64,000 bases of DNA from Cylicocyclus nassatus (lineage: Eukaryota; Nematoda; Chromadorea; Rhabditida; Strongylidae). The position numbers and the translations under genes are program-made. The stretch is taken from NCBI GenBank assembly GCA_958299035.1, contig CATQJL010000316.1, forward strand, positions 45,133,585-45,197,584, read 5' to 3'. Under the pieces are notes generated by a model. That model was given only the letters and a program-made list of their open reading frames with translations, did not search any database and was not told where the DNA came from. Position 1 is the first letter of the stretch. The number at the start of each line of letters is the position of its first letter. Positions 1 to 12,746 of this stretch are shown piece by piece.

Positions 1-1550
1 GATTTCTGCCATGCCAATTTTGACCAGGTTGGGATTGGAGCAGATTATACATAGCACGTGTTGCTTTCAAGTAAAAGTTCCACTTCCCAAGAAAAGTTAA
101 AGATGCGTGCATGCATAGACAATTCGAAGTAGTGCTCGGTACCCGCAAATAATTCTTGGTACTGATCATCTTTATAACAGCAAGAAGCTTGCTAAAATCA
201 GGCTATCTTTTCAAATTCTCGCAAAAAAGACAAAACGGGCAGAGCCTAATATTTAAGTTATTACGAACACTATGTGCAAGAGCCAGTGAGTGAAATGACT
301 GAACGGACAGATTGTTGAAAGATACAATATATGGACGAGGTAGGTTTCGCGAAAAATGAGGCTACAGTGAGTGTTTGACAGGGTCGAACAAGAGATGTGG
401 CACACACAACCGCCCGAGGACTCCCCCCCCCCTTCCCCAAGTTGCTTCCCAATACCCCACCCCCTCCCCTCCCCGCATTGTTGTTTGCTTACCGTAGGCA
501 TGATATAAAGGGTTTATGAAGCATAATTAGTATCATGTGGAACAGCCCGTATGAGCGAGCCTTTGGCAAATTCTGAGATTTCCCGATATTGAGTCACTCA
601 AGTAAAGTGGTCATTTTCAAACATGGTTAACTACACTTTAAAAGTGAATTAGCTACCCCTTTTTGTACTCAGTACAAAACACTACTTTCTATTACATTCT
701 CCCATGCTAAGAAACCTGCTTCAAATACCGTCAAACATGAAATTAAGGGCCAGCCAATCTCATGTGTACCATTTTTAGCTTACAATGGTTGTGCTTCCAG
801 CGACTATTGCGCAAACAAATGAGGATGAATTCTGCTTTAACTACTTCCACAAAAACTATGAGATTTCGGCTATGGAAATATATATAACTTGTTCGCTAAA
901 ATTCTCTTTCTAGGTAAGTCAATGGGTTATGGCACCTCAAAAAAGCAGTGGCTGCTACACCTTTTCAAAGGTTGTGCCACACCCCATTAACTTCCCTCCA
1001 AAGCATTTGAATTTTTGTGTTTTTTACATCGTTGCCACAATTGAATCTTCTTTTCTACACAAGTAATTTCGTTCAAGATCGCTTCTCTCAAGGAAAGATA
1101 TAGTCGTTTTTCCTTACCTAAGCAAGTGGAAAATACTGCGAGAATATTGGGTTACGGTAATATGCTAGGTCTGGTTACTATGTAAATCGCCAAGGAAGAG
1201 GCGAGAATAAATATTATATATTCGTAAGCGTCAACCTCGTGACTTTCACAAAAGTATTCTGAGCCTGGTTGTTCTTCTCTAGTCTGAAATACTGAAAGCG
1301 AAAATTGGGACAAACGAGACTTTGGAATGCTTTCAATTTCATAGTTTGAGGGTTGTTGAAAGTGGTATTCTTAATGTGGACACAGAAGTAGTAGTTCTTT
1401 GTGTTGAGTGCAAAAAGAAGTAGTTAATTCACCTCTGAATGAGGTTAACATGTTCAAGATTGACCATCTCACTTAGGTGGCCCAACATCTGGAAACCTCA
1501 AAGTCCGCAATGGCTCACAGGTGTTATTTGACACGCTAAATCCAAATGTT

Positions 1551-1850
1551 CTATACTTTATAGGCTCTGACGAAGGCAGAAAGGCCGAAACCGAATAAAC
1601 GGTTTAACAATCTTGTGCCGGCTACAGCAACGACAGTATTCATAATGATATGCCAAGATTTATCGAGAGTCCAACATGGAACATTAAATGAGTTCAGTCG
1701 TAATAGCGAAACCTCGTCATACTCTGATTGCAAAAACTGTTCGTACGACATTACCCTGATAAAAACTGCAAAAAACAGTAGACATAATGCTTTCTCAAAG
1801 TGCCTCCTTTGTGATGACATTTCAATCTATTTTCTAATCGAGCGATAATA
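1551..1850. repeat. Duplicated repeat segment with a CTGACGA...GAAAC core
   Basis: This segment and its twin at about 16,590-16,900 are nearly identical for 300 bases. Both begin with CCAAATGTTCTA followed by CTGACGA (1,567-1,573) or its degraded form, a GGC/GCC pair and GAAAC. Open frames exist on both strands (1,551-1,820 minus, 1,615-1,848 plus), so neither is believable as a gene without further support. The CTGANGA...GAAA arrangement resembles the conserved core of hammerhead ribozymes carried by some retroelements. No flanking stem I is visible, so a functional ribozyme is not supported. Confidence 0.4.
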
Positions 1851-4800
1851 AAGTGGCTTGATTAATCTAGAAACACAAGTTTAAGCCTCAATGTTACTCA
1901 ATTCTACGAATACGCAAATGTCGTCGCGATATCCCAAAGCCATTTTTTGTACTTCAGAGGGACAAATGTATTAACAAATGCTGCGAGAAAACACTTGCAG
2001 TCTGGACAACTAATGGGAGGCAAGAAATCACAAGGAGTCCACATAGAAACTATCGAGATGTCTTCCATGATACTATAAGCTAACCCGTTTGCAAGGTAGC
2101 TGCTGTCTAATAGGAGTTAGTTGGAAGATTTTCGTCAAAGATAGCACTTATTTAGTGGGGACCCAAAGTAATGAAAGGTGTTTGATGCAGGCAAACTTTA
2201 TTCGAAATTCCTCTAAGAGGGTGTGAGCGAGTCATACTAAAGGATTAGTTGAAATTCAGTTCATAGGTCCACAAGGTCGATGAAACTTGCATAAATTTCA
2301 AAATAGTTTCAAAGAAGTCATGACCAGCCATTCTGAAAGTTCCTGTCCCATACTTTGAAAAAAAAATTCTGGAGAGTGACCAAAAGTTGTACAGATAAGC
2401 AAGAAAGACTTCTCGAGATCCAAGGATCTTCTCATTTGTAAAGAGATCAAGCTAGTGAATCTGTTTAGCATGTGATTTGTTTGACGCAGATTTTCATCTA
2501 TATAATTCACTCATTGAAAAGCATTTTTATATGCTGTCTATGTAGAATGTGTTCTGAGCTAGAGCTTACCCTGTCTTGCTACATATTTTGCTCAGCATAC
2601 TAGGGTAATCTTGACAGCTGATGCGTGAAAAAGAGAGATTAAATCCGTTCATTTACATCCAAAGACAGATTCAGCGAAACTCTCGCGTTGGAAGATTATA
2701 TGCGGCACTGAATACCACACCTTCCTCTCCTTTTTGCTGCATTAGGCAAATAAGCTAATGAAAAAAGGTAATAACAGGGAGACTATCTACGAGAAACAAG
2801 GTGTGTCGCCGTAGACAGTCCATGACAAAAATTGAAGTGTTACAATTCTTAGAACTTCACGAAAGTTTTGTAGCTTTATTGTTGCTCTATACAGGAAACA
2901 TCAAACTAGTTCAAACATACGAGACTCAATATCAAAGAAGTAAGGGAAAGCATGGCGCAAGAGGTAGGCAAGAAGTGGACGGAGGGAGGAAGAGTAAGGG
3001 AGAGGAAGAGGAGAACTAAAATAGAAAAGCCACTTTTACGTGATAGATGTGGACTTTTCTATGCTGAAATCAAAAATGAAAGTCTTTTTAAGTGGAGAAA
3101 GTTGCTGAGGACGGATTGCTAAAAAACTAGAGTATTTTGGCTCCATAAAATGTAAAAGTATAGGGTATTCGAAAAATCGTGACGATGGCGCGATCGCGCG
3201 CGACACGTACTCACCTCCCGGCAACCGCAATTTCTTGAATTTCCTACTCGAATAGTTTTTCTGCTCACACAGTATTTAGACATTGGAAGTGGCTGAGCTG
3301 AGAGTGAGGTGAGTGTTTCTTTTGTATGAGTGTTTCTGCTCCTGTGGGCGCAAAGTCCCCACTCAAATCCGTCGTCACGATTTTGCAAACGACCTATACG
3401 TTCTGTCACATCTGCATCATTTTTTAAAGGGTGATGCACTGTTCGAATCCAATGACGAGTTGCTCTTGTACATAACCCGTTCTCACTAAAAATGCGAGAT
3501 AAGAATAGCAAGCTATGTAGCAAAAGCGGGCGTGGCGGCAGGCACGTCCCGAAATTTTTTTTACAAAATTTAATTTTTCGTTTCATCTTTCGTCACCACA
3601 GGTTATGTTTTTATTTCAGAAACTATATTGGTAAACCGAATGAATGCAAATGCATCTACAAGGGGCTGCTGACTACACGCTGACTACATGGTCATCTGGA
3701 AGGCAAATGCGGAGTGAACGCTGATTTTCTGCAAGTTTTTGGCTCAACATGATATATGCACAAACAATAGCGTCAAGCCATGCATTAGCCGCATTACTCG
3801 GGTCTGCTAAGGATGAAAGGTGCTTCTCAGACATGCACGACTTTTTTTGGCTTGCTAAAGCTTTTAGAATCTTTTTAGATGATGTACGCAAAAAGTCTGA
3901 TGATAGTCATGAGCTATCTACGTTTGTCATTTTCATAAGCTAAAGTGTTTAGTAGCCTGCTTTCAAACGTAATAAAAACTGAAGCTGAATAATTAGCTTG
4001 TCATTTCGTCCTCGTTAAACATTTACGGAATTGTATCTCACCACCTGCAATACCGAGACAGCACACTACAAACTTTAAGAATTTATATATTTTGGTTTGC
4101 TAGTAGCAGCCATTTGCACTTTGGGGTTTTGATTTTGACAAGCACTTACGCAGAGAGGCAGAGAAAGATAATGTTTATTCAGAATTCGCCTTTCCGTTTA
4201 GATTATAAGTGAGATACTTTTTGCGTCAAATGGTTGCTGAACAGGGCCTTTGTTACCCTATCAAAGGGGTCCTCGCAGAAGTCATAAACAAACCATTTTC
4301 CTACTAAATGTAAACTCTGGTCAGAATGAAGGATATGAGAGCAAGAAATCAAGACTTTTTGAATTAGATGTTGGACGCATCGCTTTGGGCCACATATTCG
4401 TTTCCGTGCAACTGAAAGGAACGCCATCTGTCCTTCAGCCGTAGCAGTTTTATTTCTTCTGAGAAATGAAGCAACTGAAGTGGTCCCAGGATAGATCTAA
4501 TGTGATCTCGAGGTTCTGCATCACTCCGCAAGCGTTGAACAACAAAGCATTTTAATCATAAACAAGTTTCTACTAGGAATGTAAGAAAGTATGACCGGAG
4601 ATTAAATGGCTTCCATGTTAGCGGTTCCGTTTACGACACACATGCGTGAAATTACGCACCGATGCTGGGAAAGTCTATCGAGTACTTCCTGCCATAATAA
4701 GACAGCTACTGGCATTCACTCTTTCATGCTATGTATGAAAATATCACTATGAGGTAGCACTGATTTGCATAAGTGAGAAAATGAAGGATCTCTGTTCCGG

Positions 4801-5801
4801 GTAGGAACAAGACGTATTTATAAGGCATTTAGCACAGCCAGGAGCAAAGAAATGTGCATATAAGGAGCCTGGCACAAACGTAAAGCAGAAACAGTTTGTT
4901 TTCGCTCGCAACTTTTTTGTGGCTTATAAAATGACATCGATGCCTTCTTTCCTACTCTCCTTCTTCACTTCACAATTACATGACAAGAAAGCCATATTTT
5001 GCAATAACAGACTTAGATTGCATGTGTTACATAAAAACATTCGGAACCTGCGTTAGGTGATTGATTGGAGGACCACCTTATGAAGTTCTACAGAAAATGA
5101 AGTTAGGTCAAGACATAATGACATGGTGTCATTTGTAATACTAGATTCACTGTCTTATTATGCACATCCCACTGAGTATCAAGCTGATAGCATTTTTCAA
5201 TTCCGATTGCTTCCACCCTCTTCTCTCCACAAGTAGTAATAAGATGTGAAAGCTCTGCATCTTCAGTTCAAATTTACAAGCTCTTGAAACCATCCTCCAA
5301 TTTGCGCGACTCTGATTTTATTCTAATGAGGAAACCATCTCCTTTGATGATACCTGCAGGTCTTCCTACTAGAACAGGATGAAAATAAAATAATGAAAAT
5401 TCTAAATGAAGACAATCAGAGTTAATTGAAAGCCTAGTATCAATACAAAAGCGCAATCTGCCATAGATTAGAATTAGTTTATGAGAGCAGCAACAATTTA
5501 CAACTTCGTTGCCGGCAGTATTATCCTCCAAAGAACTTCTTCTGCTATTGCGACATTGAAAAAAATAGCATTGGGAAGCGTAATCAAATAGGAATACAAA
5601 ACCCCGCACAACGCTCTTTCTTCACTATGGTTAACGCGCAGAAAAGCAAGAAAAACCAGTATATCATCCCCAAATGTCAGATAATCGGATGTAAGTGACC
5701 TAGAAAAGGATCACTTAGAAAGAATGACCTATACAAATTAGTTAAAATAATTTACGACCACAAAATAGTTTTGTCTTTTCTTCTTTACCTTGAGTGTATT
5801 C

Positions 5802-5840
5802 ATAAATAAATAAATAAATAAACAAATAAATAAAATAAAT
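5802..5840. repeat. (AAAT)n microsatellite, left copy
   Basis: The stretch is a near-pure AAAT tetranucleotide array with two interruptions. The homologous array in the duplicated copy at about 24,090-24,126 is slightly different in length and purity, as expected for microsatellite drift since the duplication. Confidence 0.9.
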
Positions 5841-7824
5841 CGAGTGCATCAATACTGTAACAATAATACTGATAGACAGATAAATAATAAAATATGAATA
5901 AATTTCCTAGGTGGAGGTGTGAAATGTGATGTTTCAGGGTTCATGAGTAGATATTATGCTTTATATCTCGTTTTTGTACACCAGATCGCCCCCATACTTT
6001 AGTCTTCATTTTGGTCTTCCTTTCTTTGAGAAGCGGTTGATTTACGACAAGATGAATACAATGAGAAGAATTGATCGTGCTTTTTGAAAAAAAAATCATT
6101 GTTTCATAAGAAAATCTGATCATTGTTATTTTTCAGCTTCCTAAGATAGGATTTTTGAAAGGTAAATTTAAGCATTTTTGGCAGCTCATATCTTCTCATG
6201 AATAAAAGCGTGTCTGCATGAAATTTTTGTCAATCATCTAAAATGGCGTTTGCACGTCAACATTGGGAAAAGAAAAATTGTAAAGATTGCTTCAAAACAC
6301 CTAGTGTAAAACAGAATGTCTCCTAAGAAGACTTTTCGTGAGACACATAGGCCGTTCTGCACTAAATATTGCTGGACCTGAACAAAACAGTTGATCAGAC
6401 CTTATGCAACCCTACTATACCGTTCAAGCAAACCTCTACTGCACAAAAGGCCTAATTAACTATCCGGCGAGTTTTTGCAAAACATGATCCCCTAAGGGAA
6501 ACTAAAAACTGCCCTGCAACACTGACCGGGACTTACATTGATATCATTTGTGCTTTTCAGACTCGCCCCATCAGATTATTTGTCCTCATTCCTGCAAAAA
6601 GCATTTAAACGTGCTTATATGTGTTTGTATTGACTATCAAGAAGATCTCAAGCGCAGGTGACTGACGACGTTTTTGTGACCGGAGACCGACTGGGTTTCA
6701 AAAAATGGAATTAAAAATATGACGGCGAGGTGACAGATTTGCGTAATAAGGAACTGACTGAATTTCCAGAAAATTATTGCATTTTTACTGGTTCATGAAA
6801 ACTCTGCGAACTTATGAAACGATCTAATACATTATTGGAAAGCAATACTTGCTCATGAATTTTACACAATTGGCAAATAAAATATATTAGAGTTAGATTT
6901 TGGAGAATTGGTGCATTATGAGGGAAATGGGGTTTCCCCAAATCATTACACAAATTCAGAATTTGATGCGGCATCTTTCCAGAAAGTTTTCCAGAAAATG
7001 AAAAAAGTTGACAGCTAAGCGTGCTTGACACAAAATCGGAAAAGTGCCAAGGTTTGCTGATGTATGCTGTTCAAGCGCTTTTACAGCAATCAAGGCATCA
7101 ATTAATTTTTTTGAAGTGGAAGGCACGCTGGAGGGAGGCAACACGGAAGTTTTAGTAGACTATGGCAATAAACAGCCATCCTCTGCAAAGCATACCATCG
7201 AGAATCACATGTGATCTAATTATTAGGTTGGCAGACAATTTTCTTACACTTTTTCTTTCTAATCTTCAGAGAACCCTAGGAGCTTCATAAAATCCCTAGT
7301 CGCTTCCCACTTACAAGGAAAGGCATTTGTATCAAAGTGGGCTTTTTTATGAGTTGTGTATCATTCATGGCCATATGGATGTATGGACTTTAAGTGCTAA
7401 TCAAAACGGTTTCTACTGCTTATAAGATTGAACAAAGCTAGGGACATTTCTCTGCTTGCAGCATAGTCAGTAATTGTCTAAATGACCTAATTGCGTAGTA
7501 AATGCGAATTTGCTCCAAACTTACATGCCTAAAGTCTGATATTTGTGGTACACGGAAAATAATGGTGGTTGTTTTAAGGTACGCCGCTACCTTAGCCCTG
7601 CAATAAACAACGAAAATCAGTGTCATTTGAGCCCAAACCAATGCCTGTAAGTTTATTCATAGAATCAATAAGCAGATGAAGAAAGCATATTCGTAGTCAG
7701 CATTTCAAGGCGTCCATTATGGTATATTTGCTAGCTTAGCCACTTCGCGTCAAATACCTTCCCTGCTTGGAAGATGACCAATTGTGACTCTACCCAGGAC
7801 TGATAAACGCAAAAGCACACATAA

Positions 7825-8040
7825 CAGGGCTTAGCACGAGGTGGCTTTTGAAAAATGCAAAAAACGAAGTCCCCCTTGGCTTTCCCAATTTTACGAAGTC
7901 CTCTTTGACCCCAAACCATAATAATCGACTAAAAAAACGTCGCAAATTTTGTGTTTCGGCCACAAGAACGAAACTCCTTTTGCTTTTTGTCCCAAAAATG
8001 ATATCCAGCTTGCTTACCAAGCCACCTGTGCCGAGTCCTG
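7825..8040. mobile_element. hAT-like MITE, 216 bp (left copy only)
   Basis: The element starts CAGGGCTTAGCACG and ends CTGTGCCGAGTCCTG, an imperfect terminal inverted repeat. It is flanked by 8-bp direct repeats, ACACATAA before and ATACATAA after (one mismatch). The duplicated copy has no element here: around 26,331-26,350 it reads straight from the AAAGCACGCAC side to ACCAGCAAC. CAGGG termini with 8-bp target duplications fit the hAT superfamily. At 216 bp it is non-autonomous. Related copies lie at 10,355-11,107, 25,033-25,266 and 58,843-59,707. Confidence 0.85.
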
Positions 8041-8056
8041 ATACATAACCAGCAAC

Positions 8057-11000
8057 TTCACGACAACTTCACGCCTCGCTACACTTATAATTTTGACGGA
8101 CACAGTGGACCTCGCCATCTAACTGGATTAAGTCAAAGAAACTGTCAAGAACTCAAAGATGAAGCTATTCCTGTTGCCTTAGTCTGATTCGATGAACCGT
8201 CAAGGATGCTCAGGCTCCACATCGGAGGAATGGATAAAAAAAAACAGAATAAAAACAGAATGTATAACTCACTCGCCTTCTCCTCTGTTGTTTGTTTGCA
8301 GCCACGTTAAGAGGAGGACTATAGCATCTGCTGCAGTTTTTGCGATTGCTTTTGTGCCCTATCAAATCGCCGGATCATAACACAAAGCGCAGAAAAAATG
8401 TAAACATCAAAATTCGCCGCCGCGCTACCGAGAGTGCACTGAAGGCATTCACTGCACCTCGCGTGCCGCCCTCGATGTGTCTCCTCGTCTCGCCTGATCC
8501 ACCGCCACCTTCACATTCAAACTCGTTAAAGTGGCCAGGCTTCATCCCCACCCATCCACCATCGCCATCCTTGATCCACTAACTCCGTAGCCCCCGCCTC
8601 ATCATCACATTCGCTATTATCGAAAGTCAGCTTTGCTAGCCACGACACATTTGCTACTGTTCTTCCGTCATCCAAGAAGCTTATTCGCTCTAGTATTCTA
8701 TTCCTAACCATTCCGCCACGGATCCGTCCGGCCCTGTGCGCAACGTCAAGAAAATGGATGAAATTTTGATAAGTTTTTTGTTGTTAGATATTTGCTGGCT
8801 GGCGCAGTGTCGAGTTTTCAGACCAAAGTCTAAAGGCCCTCATGAATTGCCTTCTTCACTTTTTATACAAAAATTCTCGCACACTTCCCCATGCGTGATG
8901 CGTATGTTTGTTACTTATCTGATTTAATTTATGTTGGTATATGTGTTTGGCGTTTGAACGAAGAATAGAGAAATAAAATTCCTACCACAGAAGCGTCGGC
9001 ACATAAGTTCGATCGTGATTCACTTGCTGCCGTGACCAAGACCATTTTGAGAGTGTAGCGAAGTAGGCAGATTTTCTTACGAGTGCACCTCATCGAAATT
9101 CTCAGCTGTTTTTCACTTTCTTTCTAGCCCTTGCGTTTGAGTAAAAGTGAAGAGAAAAGAGATTCGGATACTTAAACTGTGATCTTATAGAGACCGCAGT
9201 TACCTTCGAGGAGGAAGAGCGGTCCAAATTTATTGAAGGATTGTTGTTAAGAACCTAGCATTTTTCGCCTATTATCCATCCGGAAGCAGATTTTAGCCCA
9301 TCTCTTCATTTTTTACAGGTCGAAGACTTAAAGAGACTTTTCTGCGTTGAATTGAAGTCAGAAAAGACATTAGCATCTAATGAAATAGGGCATCCAAAGA
9401 GGCATTTTTGAAAACAGCGTGACGGAACTGCACTTTTCATTGAGCTCCATACAAGTGCTTCAGATATAGCTTGTGAAACATGTATTAGAGTTTCTGATTC
9501 GAAAGAAATCGCAGAAATAATCCCGCAATTAGAATTAATCGTAAACACATCCAATTAGGGTGAATTCATTTGGCATCAGACATGAATGGTAGGAAACACG
9601 ACCAAGTCTAAGATTAGATTTTAAGAGAACTTTAGGCGGTTTTAACAGTGAAAAAAACAATAGAAAAACGAGGTAAGTGTTTCTTCATCAAACTTGTACT
9701 ACCGGAATATTCCATTTTTATTTGTTTTGCATTGGTGTTTTTTCCAAAATGTAATAATTTGATTGAAAATTGGTGAATTCGTTCCCCACAATTTTGGTGT
9801 AAGACAAGTTTCCCAGTGATAGCACCTATAGAAGGTTCAAGTTCAGAATGTATCTGTCTGAGCACCACTTAAACAGTTCGAACTAAATTGATATAGGACG
9901 GGCTTTGCAGGATCATATGACAGTCACAGCCTATAAAGAACATAATAGGAGAAGACGACATTTACAATGAGATCAGGAGGTTCGCATAACCATCTGCATC
10001 GTAACTATCGTAATCGACATCTGCAGTAAAAGGTAGCAAAAGGATGGTGTTGTAGAGGCGAGAAAAACAATGAACAGTAAAGTGAGTAAGTGCGCTTTTC
10101 TGGGCTTCATGTAGCAAAAGATCAGATTGTAAAAACGCAGACGAGAAAATCCGCAGCAGCAGATGCGCTAAAAACAGTGGAGGAGAGGGGATTAGTAAGC
10201 AATTTGTGGATGAAATGAAGATTTGGACTTAGCGCGCATTGCCGCAGATCATCGTTGGGAAAAAAATCATGTATAAGTATAGGAACTTCCTGGATAAAAT
10301 GCGCAAAGACTGAAGTATGCAAGAAAATGAATGGTGAATGAAGGCGGGTACGCCCAGGGCCCGGCATAGATCGTCTGGAAGCAGGCTGGACTTCGTTTTT
10401 GAAGCAAACAGCAAAGGAGATTTCGTTTCTGACGAATAGGGGCCAAGCACCAAAAATGAGCGCCATTTAGTCGAACACAAGCTATTCGGACAGATCATCA
10501 CACGATTGACATGCTCTATCGTGCATGGCGAAAAGTGCGCGCGATTTGAAAGCAAGGCTAAAATAAACAAATTGCTTGTTTACAGCGCACACAGAAGCAT
10601 ATGACACCAAAATTGAACTATATGTATAGGAAATTATTTGCGAAAGTATTATGTAAAAAGATTTGTAAAATTATGTGAAGTTATACCTTTTCCAAAATTA
10701 GATCGCCTCCAGACGGCCACCAGACGATCTGAGATCGTCTGGAGCATATATTTTCGTCCCTTCACATAAGTTTCGGATCTTTCTAGCATGGACGGATTCC
10801 CCGGTCAAATATCTATCCCTGAGCATGAAGACATTCCCATATCATTGCCTTTCCTTTGTTTTTTGCCTTCATCCATTCTCGCTTTGTTAAATATCGCGCT
10901 CTAATGCCAAGATCTTGTGCATGCGTGGTATTCAGCTCCAATTTGGATTTTCGCTCTTATCTTACGTCTTTTCTTTCAGACTAGTAATTTTTTCTTGTTT

Positions 11001-11875
11001 TCATCCTCTTCTTAGCAGGTAGGTCGAAGGGGACTTCGTAAAACTTCCGTATGTCAAGGGAGACTTCGTTTTCAGAAACCCTAGAAACCGACTCGTGCCG
11101 GGCCCTGGGTACGCCTAGCGGACTCACTTCCCTCTCTAAGTGTCACAACAAAATTGAAGAAGTTGTAAACAATACTTTAACACCTCTTGCACAATTGTGA
11201 CATTTCGTGCGAAACGAGAGTCCATACAAATCCCTCTGCTGCTCAGCCATCGGTTCACTAGTTCCATCATCAAACGACTGAATTTTTGTCTTGCATACAA
11301 GTGTAAATCAAACTCGGATAGATCGAACAGGCTAGCTTTCTTTCACAATGTACATGATCTATTTCATGAACAATAATCACTACATGCCTAATGAGCGTAA
11401 TTGTGCGAAACTGACTGATAATTGAATTGACAAATGAACCAGTATTTTAACAAGCGTAAACATTGAGGTACAATTTCATAAGAAAAATGTGATAACTGAG
11501 TTACTAAGTTGCTTAGTTCTACTCGTCGTTTAACGCATATTTTCGAAAGCTTTTGCGTCGATTGCGGTAAAATTCAAAACTTAATCACATGCTCCTTCCG
11601 ACTCTGATTGGTCCTCGAAATCATTGCAGTATGAACATATCAAACCTGCTTAGCAAATTATTAGAAGAATAATTATAACATGCTCACAGAACTAGCCCAA
11701 TTCTGTTCTGAATTACACTATAACGAGCTACCGTCTGCCCCAATCGGGAACAGAGCTTGCGCGCTCGCAGCGCTAGGGGTTTGCATAGCATACGAGCGCT
11801 GTCGCAGACAGCGAAGTGGTTGAGGAGAGAGCAGACTAACTAGCCGTAGCCGTGACGCAATACCCTCGCGACACG
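8057..11875. other. Spacer between the two duplicated copies
   Basis: This 3.8-kb region has no counterpart elsewhere in the window and holds no gene that I can support. A locally GC-richer patch at 8,380-8,740 has short open frames on both strands (for example 8,526-8,711 minus), but no recognisable domain and no convincing splice sites. The only identifiable element is the hAT-like insertion at 10,355-11,107. Confidence 0.6.
10355..11107. mobile_element. hAT-like element, 753 bp, with perfect 8-bp target duplication
   Basis: The termini are CAGGGCCCGGCA at 10,355 and TGCCGGGCCCTG ending at 11,107, an inverted pair. The flanking 8-mers are identical: GGTACGCC at 10,347-10,354 and at 11,108-11,115. 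Subterminal sequence near both ends contains the family's ACTTCG-type motifs (GGACTTCGTT). An internal hairpin lies at about 10,705-10,745 (CCAGACGATCTGAGATCGTCTGG). Frames inside (10,122-10,570 minus) cross the element end and are not transposase-like, so I consider it non-autonomous. Confidence 0.88.
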
Positions 11876-12746
11876 GATTCCCGCCATGCCAATTTTGCCC
11901 TGGTTGGGATTGGGGCAGACTATACATAGCACATGTTGCTTCTATGTAAAAGTTCCACTTCCCAAGAAAAGTTAAAGATCGTGCATGCACAGACAAGTCG
12001 AAGTAATGCTTTGAGTCCCCGCAAATAATTCTTTGTATTGATCATCTTTATAACAGCAAGAAGCTTGCTAAAATCAGCCTATCTTTCTAAATTATCGCAA
12101 AAAGACAAAACGGGCAGAGTCTATTATTTAAGTCTATGCGAACAGTATATGCTGATTCAATGAGTCAAATGACTGAACGGACAAATGCTTAAACAGATAC
12201 AATGTATGGACAAGGTAGGTTTCGCGAAAAATGAGGCTAAACTGAGTGTTTGATATGGTCGAACAAGAGATGTGGCACACGACCGCCCAAAAACGCCCCT
12301 CCTCCCAAGTTGCTTCTCAATACCCCACCCCCTCCCCTCCCCGCATTGTTGTTTGCTTACCGTAGGCATGATATAAAGGGTTTATGAAGCATAACTAGTA
12401 TCATGTCGAACAACCCCTGTGGGCGAGGCTTTAGCGAATTCTGAAAGTTCCCCATATTGAGTCACTCAAGTTAAAGTGGTCATCTTCGAACGTGGTTAAC
12501 TACACTTCAATGAGTTAGCTATCTCTTTTTGTACTCAGTACAAAACACTACTTTCTACTTTCTTATGCCAAGGATCCTGCTCTGAATAACTGTCAAACAT
12601 GAAATTGAGGGCCAGCCAATCTCATGTGTACCATTTCTAGCTTACAGTGGTTGTGCTTGCAGCAACTACTGCGCAAACAAATGAGGACGAATTCAGCTTT
12701 AACTATTGCTACAAAAACTATGAGATTTTGGCTATGGAACTATATA

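Larger units (their letters stand above)
1..8056. repeat. Left copy of a large direct segmental duplication
   Basis: This stretch matches 11,876-26,352 in the same orientation and order. Shared landmarks include the run beginning GCCATGCCAATTTT (near 9 and 11,882), CCAAATGTTCTA (1,541 and 16,590), TCATCTGGAA (3,691 and 20,450), an (AAAT)n tract (about 5,800 and 24,090) and the AAGCATACCATCGAG segment (about 7,188 and 25,718). Similarity is high but broken by many small indels. The copy is already under way at base 1, so its left border is outside the window. I see no convincing gene in it. Short frames conserved between copies, such as near 1,551-1,820, are open on both strands and have no splice or domain context. 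The right border is judged by eye near CCAGCAAC at 8,049-8,056. Confidence 0.85.

Noticed and set aside
10122..10570. Two overlapping minus-strand frames of about 113 codons
   Set aside because: They cross the left end of the hAT-like element at 10,355, so they cannot predate it as one gene, and no transposase residues are seen.
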